Below are positions 35,245-44,543 of a DNA stretch of 64,000 nt, piece after piece; position 1 is the first letter of the stretch; each line of letters opens with the position of its first letter. The translations under genes and the position numbers were made by a program. This DNA is from Sva-07 sp963717385 (GTDB taxonomy: Bacteria; Actinomycetota; Acidimicrobiia; Acidimicrobiales; Ilumatobacteraceae), in assembly GCA_963717385.1 (NCBI GenBank), contig CAVQWE010000003.1, positions 430,634-494,633 on the forward strand, in the 5' to 3' direction. The notes below the pieces were generated by a model, which saw only the letters and a list, made by a program, of their open reading frames with translations, did not search any database and was not told the origin of the DNA.

Positions 35245-36209
35245 GAGTCGGTGCCTCCGCTTGCAGCGATGTCGGCGGCGAACGCTGCGTTCGTCGAGTG
35301 GATCGTGAAACCGAGCCGCTGGTACATCGCGACCGCAGTGGTGTTGTGGGCGTCGACGTACAACATGCCGACGTCGATGCCCTCGTTCGCCAGGTGTTCG
35401 AGGCCGGCGAGGGTGAGCTGCTTGCCGAGGCCACGCCCGTGGAAGTCGGGGTCGACGGCGATCACGTAGATCTCGCCGAGCGCCTGTTCGTCGCCGGCGG
35501 CGGGGTGCACCTTCGTCCAGCAGAATCCGGCCATCCGGCCATCGGACGGCCCGCCGCCGGATGCGTCGGCGTCGATCTGCGCAGCGTCGAGCACTCGGAA
35601 GCCTTCGACGTCGAACCATGGCTCTTGTTGGCGCTGGCAGAACGTGTCGATGGTCCACCCGCCCTGCTCGCCGTGATCGGCGAACGTGTGGTTGTTGACA
35701 CGCAACCATTCGGCGTCGTCGTCGCCGGGGACGAATGCCCGGGTGGGGATCGTGACCGCCATGCCGGTGGGCAGTTCGCGTCGCATCTGGTACAGCGTGC
35801 GTCCCTGGACGAGGTGTGCGTCGTCGGCGAGTGCCGTGTGCGCCGATGTGGGCTCGAACACCCACCAGTTGACCCTGCCTCCACCGTCGGCGGCGACGAC
35901 GTCGAGTGCAGCCTCGATCAGTTCGGGGCCGATGGTGGCCATTTCGTAGCGGTGGTGCGGGTGGATCACCAGCTCGAAGGCGTGGGCATCGTTGCCGCGG
36001 GAGATCTGGGCGTATGCAACCGGGTGGTCGTGGCCCGGCTCGGAAGCGAGAAAGCCGGCGAAACCATCGAGACCACCGTTGACCAGGTCGAGGTAGAGAT
36101 GGTCGGACAACGGCCGTCGGCCATCGGCACGTGCGGCTGCATCGAGCAGCTCGGACACGCTGGCGATGTCTTCGCTCGCCATCTGGCGTTTGATCTCGAG
36201 ACACCGCAT
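35241..36209 (-). CDS. mshD: Mycothiol synthase
   Basis: A 322-residue tandem-GNAT enzyme that acetylates Cys-GlcN-Ins, the last step of mycothiol synthesis. The C-terminal acetyltransferase half has the acetyl-CoA loop VIAVDPDFHGRGLGKQLTLAGL and the ending YVDAHNTTAVAMYQRLGF, both standard for MshD. The middle has VNNHTFADHGEQGGWT, a substrate-site segment of the family. The start ATG 36209 (MRCLEIKRQM) was chosen over an upstream in-frame ATG by length. Its presence supports an actinobacterial host. Stop overlaps the pepF start. Confidence 0.88.
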   Translation of the reverse strand: MRCLEIKRQMASEDIASVSELLDAAARADGRRPLSDHLYLDLVNGGLDGFAGFLASEPGHDHPVAYAQISRGNDAHAFELVIHPHHRYEMATIGPELIEAALDVVAADGGGRVNWWVFEPTSAHTALADDAHLVQGRTLYQMRRELPTGMAVTIPTRAFVPGDDDAEWLRVNNHTFADHGEQGGWTIDTFCQRQQEPWFDVEGFRVLDAAQIDADASGGGPSDGRMAGFCWTKVHPAAGDEQALGEIYVIAVDPDFHGRGLGKQLTLAGLEHLANEGIDVGMLYVDAHNTTAVAMYQRLGFTIHSTNAAFAADIAASGGTDS

Positions 36210-36253
36210 GTTCCGAGGGTACCGGACGACTTCAGCCAGGTGTAGAGTCGCTC

Positions 36254-36357
36254 GCAAACCAGGTTCCCGCCACCTGGTTTGTTGCGACGGCTGGGATCCG
36301 CCTCCCGGCCTCGCACTGTGCGACGGCCCTTCTCACGAGGGGCCGTCGCCGCTTTTT
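36254..36357 (+). ncRNA. Probable 6C-type small RNA
   Basis: A non-coding transcript is suggested on the plus strand. Hairpin 1 is GCAAACCAGGT/ACCTGGTTTGT (36254-36282) with loop TCCCGCC. Hairpin 2 is GGCTGGGA/TCCCGGCC (36289-36310) with loop TCCGCC. A strong intrinsic terminator follows. Two stem-loops with C-rich loops and then a terminator is the layout of the actinobacterial 6C RNA family (B11 of M. tuberculosis). A TANNNT -10 (TAGAGT, 36243-36248) would start the RNA at about 36254. No -35 consensus is clear. Family membership is by architecture only. Confidence 0.55.
36320..36357 (+). terminator. Intrinsic terminator of the 36.3-kb small RNA
   Basis: A perfect 10-bp stem, GCGACGGCCC (36320-36329) with GGGCCGTCGC (36340-36349), has a 10-base loop and is followed by CGC and a TTTTT run at 36353-36357. 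The T-run is on the plus strand only, although no plus-strand protein gene lies upstream. Confidence 0.85.
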
Positions 36358-36381
36358 CGCAAGGTTGCCGTCGAGTTGCGG

Positions 36382-36585
36382 TCAGTCGCAGGCCTTGATC
36401 GCACGATTCAGCGTGCGTTCGGCGTTGCGAAGCTGGCGTTCGGCCTCGTGGACGGCGGCCGCGATGTCGTCGCGGTCGGTGCCGACCCATCGCTCGGCGA
36501 GTCCGGCGACCCTGTTGCGGTACTGCGCCACGTTGTCGGCGATCGCTGCCAGCTCGGCGGCGGTCGACTCGGTCGATCCAGCCAT
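36382..36585 (-). CDS. Small helical hypothetical protein (67 aa)
   Basis: A 67-residue protein starting MAGSTESTAAELAAIADNV and ending LRNAERTLNRAIKACD. It is rich in Ala, Arg and Glu, has no membrane segment, and its heptad-like spacing suggests two amphipathic helices, as in small coiled-coil proteins. It lies alone between the small RNA and hisC, on the opposite strand to both. I do not recognise a family; coding is supported by composition and the clean start and stop only. Confidence 0.5.
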   Translation of the reverse strand: MAGSTESTAAELAAIADNVAQYRNRVAGLAERWVGTDRDDIAAAVHEAERQLRNAERTLNRAIKACD

Positions 36586-36637
36586 GTCGCCAAACCCTAC
36601 CGGGAGCCCACGGTGCGCTCCCTCTACACTTCGCCCG

Positions 36638-37735
36638 GTGATCCCCGTCCGTGACGACCTGCGCGCCCTCGAGGGCTACCACTCGGCGCAGGTCGATGTG
36701 CGGGTCCGGTTGAACACCAACGAATCGCCCGAACCGCCGCCGGCGGCGTTTCGCGATGCGGTGGCCGCCGAGGTGTCGCGTGTCGAGTGGCACCGCTACC
36801 CCGACCGTGCAGCTACCGAGCTCCGAGCGGCCATCGCCGCCACCCACGGCGTCGATCCGTCACAGGTGTTCGCTGCGAACGGCTCCAACGAGGTGCTGCA
36901 GACGGTGCTGCTGGCCTATGCGGGTCCCGGACGCACCGTCGCCACGTTCGAGCCCACGTATCAGATGCACGCCCAGATCGCCCGGGTGACCGGTGCGACG
37001 GTGGTCGAAGGCGAGCGCGCCGCCGATTTCACGCTCGATCCTGCCGAGGTCGAACGGGTGATGACCGAGCACCGTCCGCACGTGGTGTTTCTGACGTCGC
37101 CGAACAACCCGACCGGGCTCGTCGAGCCCGCCGAGCGGGTCCGTCAACTCCTCGATCTGGCCCCCGGACTGGTCGTGGTCGACGAGGCGTATGCCCAATT
37201 TGCCGATTGGACCGCCCTCGATCTCGTCGACGAGGCGCGTCCGCTGGTGGTCACCCGCACGTTCTCGAAGACCTGGTCGATGGCCGGCGCCCGTCTGGGC
37301 TACCTGATCGGGCCATCATGGCTGGTGGCCGAACTCGACAAGGTCGTGCTGCCGTATCACCTCGACGCCATCAAACAGATCGCCGGACGACTCGCCCTGA
37401 GGTACTCCGACGACATGAACGACCGTGTCGACCACATCGTCGCCGAACGCGACCGGATGGTGGCGGCGATGGGCCAGTTGGCGCTCGACGTGTTCCCGAG
37501 CGGCGCGAACTTCGTGTTGTTCCGGATACGGCCGGGAGCCCTGAGCGGCCGGCAGGTCTGGCAGGGCCTCGTCGATCGCAGCGTGCTGATCCGCGATTGT
37601 TCGAGCTGGCCACGACTCGACGACTGTCTGCGGGTCACGATCGGAACGCCCGACGAGAACACCGAGTTCCTCACCGCGCTGGCCGATGTGCTGGCGTCCG
37701 ACCCGACCGAAGACGCAAAGGGAATCACGCCATGA
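36638..37735 (+). CDS. hisC: Histidinol-phosphate aminotransferase
   Basis: A 365-residue fold-type I PLP enzyme that makes histidinol phosphate from imidazole-acetol phosphate. The substrate loop NTNESPEPPP is near residue 27, ANGSNEVLQ near 82, SPNNPTG near 153, and the PLP Lys lies in TFSKTWSMAGARLGY (about 211). Start GTG 36638. It heads a run hisC-hisB-hisH-hisA-hisF in which each stop overlaps the next start, so the five are probably translated together. Confidence 0.95.
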   Translation: MIPVRDDLRALEGYHSAQVDVRVRLNTNESPEPPPAAFRDAVAAEVSRVEWHRYPDRAATELRAAIAATHGVDPSQVFAANGSNEVLQTVLLAYAGPGRTVATFEPTYQMHAQIARVTGATVVEGERAADFTLDPAEVERVMTEHRPHVVFLTSPNNPTGLVEPAERVRQLLDLAPGLVVVDEAYAQFADWTALDLVDEARPLVVTRTFSKTWSMAGARLGYLIGPSWLVAELDKVVLPYHLDAIKQIAGRLALRYSDDMNDRVDHIVAERDRMVAAMGQLALDVFPSGANFVLFRIRPGALSGRQVWQGLVDRSVLIRDCSSWPRLDDCLRVTIGTPDENTEFLTALADVLASDPTEDAKGITP

Positions 37736-38325
37736 GCCGCACGGGACAGCGCCGCCGCGCCACGAAGGAGACCTCGATCGAGATCGACATCGACCTCGAC
37801 GGAACCGGCGACACCGACATCTCCACCGGCATCCCGTTCTATGACCACATGCTCGACCAGATCGGCCGCCACGGTGGATTCGATCTGCGAGTGCAGGCCG
37901 TCGGCGACCTCCACATCGACACTCACCACACCGTCGAAGACGTTGCGATTGCGCTCGGCGAGGCGTTCGCCGAAGCGGTCGGCGACAAGGCAGGCGTTCG
38001 CCGGTTCGCGAGCGGTCGGTACCCGCTCGACGAAGCGCTCGTCGACGTCGCTCTCGATCTCTCGGGGCGGCCGTGGGTCGAGTGGCACGTGCCGATGCCC
38101 GAATCGTTGCCGTTGGGAGACCCAGCGTTCGACCCGCAACTCGCCGAGCACGCAGTGTCGTCGTTTGCCACCGCGGCCAACATCACCCTGCACGTCGAAC
38201 TCGTGCGGGGCCGCAACGTGCATCACATCATCGAGGCGACCTTCAAGGGCCTCGGGCGCACGCTGCGTGACGCGGTTCGCGTCGACGACGCCGGCGGGGT
38301 TCCGTCGACCAAGGGAGTGCTGTGA
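37732..38325 (+). CDS. hisB: Imidazoleglycerol-phosphate dehydratase
   Basis: A 197-residue monofunctional IGP dehydratase. Manganese-binding sequences are PFYDHMLDQIGRHGGFDL (about residues 34-51), DTHHTVEDVAIALGEA and, in the second half, HAVSSFATAANITLHV and NVHHIIEATFKGLGR. There is no histidinol-phosphatase domain, as is usual outside enterobacteria. ATG 37732 overlaps the hisC stop; its own stop overlaps the GTG of hisH. Confidence 0.95.
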   Translation: MSRTGQRRRATKETSIEIDIDLDGTGDTDISTGIPFYDHMLDQIGRHGGFDLRVQAVGDLHIDTHHTVEDVAIALGEAFAEAVGDKAGVRRFASGRYPLDEALVDVALDLSGRPWVEWHVPMPESLPLGDPAFDPQLAEHAVSSFATAANITLHVELVRGRNVHHIIEATFKGLGRTLRDAVRVDDAGGVPSTKGVL

Positions 38326-38965
38326 CGCGCCCCTCATCGCGGTGCTCGACTACGGCATCGGCAACCTGCACTCGGCGCAGAAGTCACTCGAACACGAAGG
38401 TGCCGACGCTCGCCTGACTGCCGATCCGGGTTTGATCGCCGATGCCGACGGCGTGGTGTTGCCAGGCGTCGGGGCATTCGGGGCGTGCATGGACGCGCTT
38501 CGTGTGGCCGGGCTCGAAGGGCCGACACACGATGCGGTTGATTCGGGGCGGCCGTTCCTGGGTATCTGCGTCGGAATGCAGATGCTGTTCACCAAGTCGC
38601 AAGAGGACGAACACGCCGCCGGACTCGACATCATCCCCGGCACGGTGACGTGGATCCCGGCGGGCCCGAAGATTCCGCAGATGCAGTGGAACCGACTCGA
38701 CATCGTCGATCCCACCGAGCCGATCCTGCACGACCTCGGCGACGAGCCCTATGTGTACTTCGTGCACTCGTTGCACGGAGTTCCCGACGACCCTGGCGTC
38801 GTCGCCGCAACGGTCGAGTACGACACGACCTTGAACGCGGCATTCCGGCGGGAGAACGTGTTCGCCGTGCAGTTCCACCCCGAGAAGTCGAGTCGGCCCG
38901 GTCTGCGCTTGTTGCGCAACTTCGTCGAGGTGTGCGACACCACAGCGAGCGGGGCGACGCGATGA
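38322..38965 (+). CDS. hisH: Imidazole glycerol phosphate synthase subunit HisH (start frameshift)
   Basis: The glutaminase subunit of about 213 residues that supplies ammonia to HisF. The triad Cys is in GICVGMQMLF, the His/Glu in FHPEKSS; LPGVGAFGACMDAL and YFVHSLH are also standard. The expected start is GTG 38322 overlapping the hisB stop (GTGA), which matches the rest of the operon, but reading on needs one extra C in the CCCC run at 38330-38333. Without that, the first in-frame start is GTG 38342, which would remove most of the first beta strand. A missing base in the homopolymer is the simplest explanation. Confidence 0.88.
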
Positions 38966-39705
38966 TCGATCTGTATCCGGCGATCGACTTGCTCGGCGGG
39001 CGGGTGGTCCGGCTCCGCCAGGGCGACTACGCCGACGAAACGGTCTACGGCGACGACCCGGTCTCGGTGGCTCGCGGGTTCGCTGCCGCCGGCGCTCCGT
39101 GGGTGCACGTGGTCGACCTCGATGCTGCCAGGTCGGGCGATCCGATCAACCGGCCGGTGGTCGCCGCGATCGTTGCCGCCGTGCGCGGCGACGCGAACGT
39201 CCAGACCGGCGGGGGTGTCCGCTCGTTGGCCGACGCCCGCGAACTGGCCGACGCCGGTGTCGCTCGCGTGGTGATGGGTTCTGCTGCGGTCAGTGATCCC
39301 ACCTTGGTCGAGGCGGCCTCAGAGGTCGTCGGCGTCGCGGTCGGCCTCGACCATCGCAACGGCGAGGTCGCGGTGCACGGCTGGACCGAGGGCAGCGGAC
39401 TGCAGCTCGATCATGCCTATGCGCTGTTTCCGACGGCGGAGATGTTCGTGATCACCGACATCGGGCGCGACGGCATGCTGGTCGGACCCGACCTCGACGG
39501 GTTGGCTCGGTCGGCGGCTCTGGCCGGCGCACCGGTGATCGCCAGCGGCGGAGTGTCGAGCTTGGCCGACGTCGTCGCGCTCGCCGGCATTGCGAACCTC
39601 GGCGGGATCATCACCGGCAAAGCGGTGTACGAGGGGCGCTTCACGGTGGCCGAAGCGCTCGACGCGCTGGCAACGCTTGCTGCGGGCGGAATGGAGACAA
39701 CGTGA
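38962..39705 (+). CDS. hisA: Phosphoribosylformimino-5-aminoimidazole carboxamide ribotide isomerase
   Basis: A 247-residue TIM barrel that isomerises ProFAR to PRFAR, HisF's substrate. The catalytic Asp is in [14 protein letters not shown] (residue 8-9) and the second Asp in [12 protein letters not shown]; phosphate-binding glycines are in QTGGGVRS and IASGGVSS. The active-site pattern is that of HisA; in some actinobacteria the same fold (PriA) also serves tryptophan synthesis, and no separate trpF is seen in this window, so PriA-type dual activity is possible. ATG 38962 overlaps the hisH stop. Confidence 0.93.
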   Translation: MIDLYPAIDLLGGRVVRLRQGDYADETVYGDDPVSVARGFAAAGAPWVHVVDLDAARSGDPINRPVVAAIVAAVRGDANVQTGGGVRSLADARELADAGVARVVMGSAAVSDPTLVEAASEVVGVAVGLDHRNGEVAVHGWTEGSGLQLDHAYALFPTAEMFVITDIGRDGMLVGPDLDGLARSAALAGAPVIASGGVSSLADVVALAGIANLGGIITGKAVYEGRFTVAEALDALATLAAGGMETT

Positions 39706-40487
39706 AGGTTGCCCGGGTCATTCCGTGCCTCGACGTCACCGACGGTCGAGTGGTCAAGGGCACGAATTTCGTGGATCTACGCGATGCCGGCGACCCGGTC
39801 GAATTGGCGGCGCGGTACGACATCGAAGGCGCCGACGAGCTGGTGTTCCTCGACATCACCGCATCGAGCGACAACCGTGACACCACCGTCGAGATGGTGC
39901 GCCGCGTTGCCGACGAGGTGTACATCCCGTTCACCGTCGGCGGCGGTATCCGCACGCTCGAAGACGCACGGCGCATGCTGCGCGCCGGCGCCGACAAGGT
40001 CAGCGTCAACACTGCAGCGGTCGAGCGCCCCGAGCTGATCACCGAGATCGCCCGAGAGTTCGGCGCGCAGTGCGTCGTGTGCGCGATCGACGCGAAACGC
40101 CGTGTCGACGACGAACACCAGCCGGCAGCCAACGGCTGGGAGGTGTTCCTGCACGGTGGGCGCACCCCGACTGGTATCGACGCGATCGAGTGGGCGCAGG
40201 AAGCAGTGCGGCGTGGTGCCGGCGAGATCCTGCTCACCTCGATGGATCGTGACGGCACCCGCGAAGGCTTCGATCTCGATCTGACCCAAGCGATCGTCGA
40301 TGCGGTCACTGTGCCGGTCATCGCCAGTGGCGGCGTCGGCTCGATCGACCACCTGGTCGAGGGTGTCGCCGTCGGACGCGCCGACGCGGTGCTGGCGGCA
40401 TCGATCTTCCACTTCCGCGAGCACACCGTCGCCGACGCCAAAGCGGAGATGTCCGCAGCCGGCATCCACGTCCGCCCCGCCAACTGA
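39702..40487 (+). CDS. hisF: Imidazole glycerol phosphate synthase subunit HisF
   Basis: A 261-residue TIM-barrel cyclase. The catalytic Asp residues lie in [14 protein letters not shown] (Asp 11) and CAIDAKR (about 130); phosphate sites are [11 protein letters not shown] and [11 protein letters not shown]. The family ending IHFxE is here [14 protein letters not shown]. Start GTG 39702 overlaps the hisA stop. HisF pairs with HisH to make IGP and AICAR. The stop codon lies within the left arm of a strong hairpin that probably ends the operon; hisI is found 4 kb away with trpE. Confidence 0.96.
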   Translation: MKVARVIPCLDVTDGRVVKGTNFVDLRDAGDPVELAARYDIEGADELVFLDITASSDNRDTTVEMVRRVADEVYIPFTVGGGIRTLEDARRMLRAGADKVSVNTAAVERPELITEIAREFGAQCVVCAIDAKRRVDDEHQPAANGWEVFLHGGRTPTGIDAIEWAQEAVRRGAGEILLTSMDRDGTREGFDLDLTQAIVDAVTVPVIASGGVGSIDHLVEGVAVGRADAVLAASIFHFREHTVADAKAEMSAAGIHVRPAN

Positions 40488-40518
40488 TCACGCCAGGGGT
40501 CAGACCCCAGGCGTGATC
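40486..40518. terminator. Hairpin at the end of the his operon
   Basis: GATCACGCC (40486-40494) pairs with GGCGTGATC (40510-40518), and inside, after an A-A mismatch, GGGGT pairs with ACCCC around a CAG loop. It overlaps the hisF stop codon by two bases. No T-run follows. Confidence 0.6.
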
Positions 40519-40541
40519 GCCTCGTCGCGTAGGTTTGGCAG

Positions 40542-41256
40542 ATGAGTTCCGCAGCAGTCACATCCGAACGACGCGACGGGGTGCTGATCGTGCACCTCGA
40601 CGACGGCAAGGCCAACGCGCTGTCGTTCGACATGATCGCTGCGATCAACACAGCGCTCGACGAGGCCGAGGGCGACGACGAGGTGCGGGCGATGGTTCTG
40701 CACGGCAGGCCGGGCAAGTTCTCCGCTGGCTTCGACCTCGGCGTGATGTTCGCCGACGACATGTCGGCGATCATCGAGCTGGTGGCCGATGGGGGAGCCC
40801 TGGTCCACCGGTTGTACGGGTCGCCGGTTCCGGTGGTCGCCGCGAGCACCGGCCATGCGCTTGCAGCCGGTGCACTCGTGCTCCTGGGGTGCGACGTGCG
40901 GGTCGGCGGTGACGTCGAGGCCAAGGTCGGGCTCAACGAGGTGGCGATCAAGATGGTGCTGCCCGATTGGGCGCTCACGATCGCGACCGATCGGCTGAGC
41001 AAGCGACACGTGCAGCGAGCGCTGGCCAACTGCCCGCATCACCACCCCGCGAGACGCCGTCGACGTCGGATTCCTCGACGAGGTCGTGCCCGACGGTGAG
41101 GAGCTCGACCGGGCGGTCGCAGTCGCCGCCGAGCTCGCAGCGACGCTCGATCCATCGGCGTACGCACGCACGGTACGAGCGATTCGCGGCCCGGTCCTCG
41201 ACCTGATGGCCGAACAGATCGCCGGCGATCGATCCGGCGGCGTCAGCCCTGTCTGA
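40542..41256 (+). CDS. Crotonase/enoyl-CoA hydratase family protein (one frameshift)
   Basis: A crotonase-fold protein of about 237 residues. The first oxyanion region is [16 protein letters not shown] and the second [39 protein letters not shown] follows. Near 41030 the frame changes, after which [17 protein letters not shown] and the C-terminal helices continue to TGA 41256. The Glu residues of true enoyl-CoA hydratases are not evident at the usual places, so isomerase or another crotonase activity is as likely as hydration. It stands alone behind the his-operon hairpin. Confidence 0.85.
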
Positions 41257-41318
41257 TCGCTGGTCACGTTGGTGTCTGGCACCGGCGCAACCGGGCCAAG
41301 CTGGGTAGGGTCGATCGC

Positions 41319-42311
41319 ATGGCTACCCCCACCGTCAATCCCAACATGGAATACCGTCGCCTGGGCAACACCGGGCTCAAGGTGAGTGTGCTGTCGTTCG
41401 GCAGTTGGGTCACCTTCGATACGCAACTCGACAACAACCTCGCCCTCGAGTGCATGGCGGCCGCCGGCGACGCCGGGTGCAACTTCTTCGACAATGCCGA
41501 GGCCTACGCCGGCGGCAAGAGCGAGACGATCATGGGTGAGGTGCTGCGCGAACTCGACTGGCCGCGCTGGTCGTACGTGGTCACCACCAAGGTGTTCTGG
41601 GGGCTCCACAAGAACACTCCCAACATGAACAACACGCTCAACCGCAAGTACCTGATGCAGGCGATCGATGCCTCGCTCGACCGGTTCGGGCTCGATTTCG
41701 TCGATGTGCTCTATTGCCACCGGGCCGACCCCGACACCCCGATCGAGGAGACGGTGTGGGCCATGAGCGACATCATCTCGGCCGGCAAGGCGCTCTACTG
41801 GGGCACGAGCGAGTGGTCGGCCGACGAGATCCGCGCCGCCATCGATGTCGCTGATCGACATCACCTGCACCGCCCGGTCACCGAGCAGAGCCAGTACAAC
41901 ATTCTCGAACGCAAGAAGGTCGAAAAGGAGTACGCCCGGATCAACGCCGAGTTCAACTACGGCAACACGATCTGGAGTCCGCTGGCATCGGGCCTGCTCA
42001 CCGGCAAGTACAAAGACGGCATCCCCGACGACTCACGTGCGGCGCTCGAAGGCTACGGCTGGCTCGCCGGCCGCCTGAGCGATGCCGAAGCGATCGCCCG
42101 TGTCGAGAAGCTCCGCCCGATCGCCGAGCGCCTCGACTGCACGATGGCGCAGCTGTCACTTGCGTGGTGCACGAAGAACCCGCACGTGTCGACCGTGATC
42201 ACCGGCGCATCCAAGGTCAGCCAGGTCGAGCAGAACTTCGGCGCCCTCGACGTGATCCCGCTGCTCACCGACGAGGTCAAAGAAGAGATGGAAGCCGCCA
42301 TCGGCCGCTGA
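41319..42311 (+). CDS. Aldo/keto reductase (Kv-beta-like)
   Basis: A 330-residue NADPH-dependent reductase of the AKR6-like group. The catalytic Asp and Tyr are in [14 protein letters not shown], the Lys in TTKVFWG and the His in LYCHRADPD; the cofactor-binding C-terminus has [15 protein letters not shown]. The group reduces aldehydes and ketones; the natural substrate is unknown. Its 3' end overlaps the convergent hydrolase gene by 35 bp, so the two transcripts are antisense over that stretch. Confidence 0.92.
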   Translation: MATPTVNPNMEYRRLGNTGLKVSVLSFGSWVTFDTQLDNNLALECMAAAGDAGCNFFDNAEAYAGGKSETIMGEVLRELDWPRWSYVVTTKVFWGLHKNTPNMNNTLNRKYLMQAIDASLDRFGLDFVDVLYCHRADPDTPIEETVWAMSDIISAGKALYWGTSEWSADEIRAAIDVADRHHLHRPVTEQSQYNILERKKVEKEYARINAEFNYGNTIWSPLASGLLTGKYKDGIPDDSRAALEGYGWLAGRLSDAEAIARVEKLRPIAERLDCTMAQLSLAWCTKNPHVSTVITGASKVSQVEQNFGALDVIPLLTDEVKEEMEAAIGR

Positions 42312-42921
42312 GCCAGCTCGCAGCGCGGTCGGCCACGACGGCGGTGCGTCCCGCGAGGAAGTGGTCGGCCATCTCGACCACCTCGAACTCGATCGACGCA
42401 TCGCCGGACGCCCGCCAGTCCTCGACGATCGGGGCGATCGCTCCGGGTGGGCTGAACTGGTCGTGGGCTGGCGTGAGCACCAGCGTCGGAACACCAGGTA
42501 CGGACGTCGCCGCCATCACCGACAGCGGGGGAGCGACGGCGACGACCGCCGTGACTCGCTCGTCGTCGAGCCCGAGCGCGACCCATGCGCCGAACGAGTA
42601 CCCGATGATCGCAATCGGAACCCCAGGTGCAGCGACCTCGATGTGATCGATTGCTGCAAGGGCGTCGAGGCGCTCACCGACGCCGTCGCTGAACTGCGAG
42701 CGGAAATCGAATCGGAGTGTGGCGATGCCGACGGAGGGAAGCGCCGCGTACAGCGCACTGACGACAGCATCGAATCGAGTGCCTCCGTACTGCGGGTGCG
42801 GGTGACACACCACGGCGGCACCGACAACGGTTGTCGGCATGGCGATGTCGCCCACGAGGCGCAGTCCGTCGAGTGAGTCGAATTCGAACGTTCGGTGCGT
42901 GACGTCTCCAGATTCGCCCAT
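42277..42921 (-). CDS. Small alpha/beta hydrolase (COG2945-like)
   Basis: A 214-residue alpha/beta hydrolase without lid. Visible are [18 protein letters not shown] (oxyanion region, about residues 33-50), the nucleophile elbow GYSFGAW (Ser about 106), the Asp in [11 protein letters not shown] and the His in ADHFLAG. The pattern is that of the COG2945/Tex30 group, of unknown substrate. ATG 42921 is divergent from the GroES gene by 25 bp; upstream in-frame residues would overlap that gene. Confidence 0.85.
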   Translation of the reverse strand: MGESGDVTHRTFEFDSLDGLRLVGDIAMPTTVVGAAVVCHPHPQYGGTRFDAVVSALYAALPSVGIATLRFDFRSQFSDGVGERLDALAAIDHIEVAAPGVPIAIIGYSFGAWVALGLDDERVTAVVAVAPPLSVMAATSVPGVPTLVLTPAHDQFSPPGAIAPIVEDWRASGDASIEFEVVEMADHFLAGRTAVVADRAASWLSGRWRLPSLL

Positions 42922-42946
42922 GAGATCCGACGGTACCCTTGACCCG

Positions 42947-43273
42947 ATGGCGGTCGACGACGACAAGCTCCCGATCAAGATGCTCAACGACCGTGTGCTG
43001 GTGCGCATCTCCGACAAGGCGGGCGAGCGCAAGTCGTCAGGCGGCATCGTGATCCCGGCCACTGCTCAGGTGGCGAAGCGGTTGATCTGGGCCACCGTCG
43101 TCGCTCAGGGGCAGAATGTTCGCTCGTGCGAGATCGGCGACAAAGTGCTGTTCAGCCCCGAGGATCGCTACGAGGTCGAGGTCCAGGGCGAGGACTACGT
43201 GATGCTTCGCGAACGCGAACTCCACGCAGTGGCAGCCGAGCGCATCGAAGCCTCGACGGGGCTGTACCTGTAG
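42947..43273 (+). CDS. groES: Co-chaperonin GroES (Cpn10) family protein
   Basis: A 108-residue Cpn10. It has the start KMLNDRVLVRI, a mobile loop replaced by GERKSSGGIVIPATAQ, the roof/body segments CEIGDKVLFSPEDRYEVEVQGEDYVMLRERELHAV. No groEL is adjacent, which is unlike the usual groESL pair, and the N-terminal acidic extension (MAVDDDKLP) and long tail are not typical. It may be a second, specialised Cpn10 or may serve a GroEL encoded elsewhere; this cannot be settled here. No CIRCE-type inverted repeat was seen upstream. Confidence 0.85.
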   Translation: MAVDDDKLPIKMLNDRVLVRISDKAGERKSSGGIVIPATAQVAKRLIWATVVAQGQNVRSCEIGDKVLFSPEDRYEVEVQGEDYVMLRERELHAVAAERIEASTGLYL

Positions 43274-43280
43274 GGCGCCG

Positions 43281-44435
43281 CTAGCCCAATTCGTAGCCGC
43301 CGCGGACGGTCACGGTGGCCCCGATGCGATCCTTCGCGTAGGTGGGACCGCCGATGTCCGACAGCCCGAGCCATGCCACGAGGCGATCCTGGTCGGCGGG
43401 CTTGAGCCGGGCGCAGCCCTTGCTCTGCGGGCTGGTCGGGACGTTGTTGGCGCCATGAATCGCCTGGCCATTGTCGAAGTAGAGCGGCTTGTACATGTTG
43501 CCGTTGAGCGGGTTGTCTTCTTCGACGGGGTACAGGCTCGACTCGTGCCAGCCGGCGTTGTCGAGCGCCGGGTCGTACCGGAACGCCCTGGTCCGCTCCT
43601 GCAGTCGCGTTTCGTAGCCGGCCTCGCCGGTCGAGGTCGGGAACACGTTGACCAGCTGGTCGGGTCCTTCACCGGTGAGGAGCACCTGGCAGGTCAGGTC
43701 GATGAAGATCCAACGTCCGTCGGTGGCGACGTCAGCCGGGATCGGAAACGACGTCGCCGCCAGCAACATCGCTTCTTCATCGCTGCCCGGGGCCATGTCC
43801 GACCGGTTCACGGGCAGTCCGAGCGCCAACCGGCTGGCGCACAGCGCCCGGCGGGTCACCGGGCCGGACACACCGTCGACCGGCATCTCGGGGAACCCGT
43901 ACGGCACCAACAGTTCGTTGAGCTTGGCCTGCTGCGCAGTCACCGAAGCGAAGGTCTCCTCGGCGACGACCGCCGCATTGCGCTCGAGGCGTTGATCGCC
44001 GGTGATGTCGTCGAGGCCATTGTCGATGCACACGTCGAGCAGTTGGTTCGGCACGATCAGCTCGTCGGGCAGGCCGTTTTCGGCCTGAAGCGAAGCGATC
44101 GTGATGATCTCATCGGCTTCGGCGCTTGCGATCGAGCCGAGCGAGTCGCCTGGAGCGACTTCGACGACGCACTCGAGGTCGTAGACATCGAGCGCCGGCA
44201 CGGTCGTGGTGGTGCTCGACGAGGTGGTGCTCGACGGGGTGGGGCTCGATGAGCTGCTACTCGGCGCAGCCGACTCGTCGGTGATGGCGGTCACACCTGG
44301 CGCAGTGTCGCTTGCCCGCTCGTCGAGCTCCGAGCGGTCGGGGCTTGCGCTGCTTGGGTCGATTGCCGCTGCTTGGCTGCAGGAGGCAACGATGAGACAG
44401 CCGCCGATCAGCCACACGATTCGGGTTGCACGCAC
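43281..44435 (-). CDS. L,D-transpeptidase (YkuD) lipoprotein with LysM-like segment
   Basis: A 384-residue exported protein. The N-terminus VRATRIVWLIGGCLIVASC is a lipoprotein signal with Cys 19. A Ser/Thr/Pro linker follows (about residues 45-75), then a LysM-like stretch (DLECVVEVAPGDSLGSIASAEADEI), a peptidoglycan-binding-like part (YGFPEMPVDGVSGPVTRRAL) and a C-terminal YkuD domain. The catalytic motif is HGANNVPTSPQSKGCARL with the nucleophile Cys near residue 350. Such enzymes make 3-3 crosslinks or attach proteins to peptidoglycan. Start GTG 44435. Confidence 0.88.
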   Translation of the reverse strand: MRATRIVWLIGGCLIVASCSQAAAIDPSSASPDRSELDERASDTAPGVTAITDESAAPSSSSSSPTPSSTTSSSTTTTVPALDVYDLECVVEVAPGDSLGSIASAEADEIITIASLQAENGLPDELIVPNQLLDVCIDNGLDDITGDQRLERNAAVVAEETFASVTAQQAKLNELLVPYGFPEMPVDGVSGPVTRRALCASRLALGLPVNRSDMAPGSDEEAMLLAATSFPIPADVATDGRWIFIDLTCQVLLTGEGPDQLVNVFPTSTGEAGYETRLQERTRAFRYDPALDNAGWHESSLYPVEEDNPLNGNMYKPLYFDNGQAIHGANNVPTSPQSKGCARLKPADQDRLVAWLGLSDIGGPTYAKDRIGATVTVRGGYELG

Positions 44436-44543
44436 GCCGGACACGCTACAAAGCAGTCGCCGTCGGAGGTCGGGATTTCGCGGGTGTTCATCTTCTCCGC
44501 AATCGAGGGATCTCGCCGAGCGGGCGGACCGTAGGCTGGCCCG

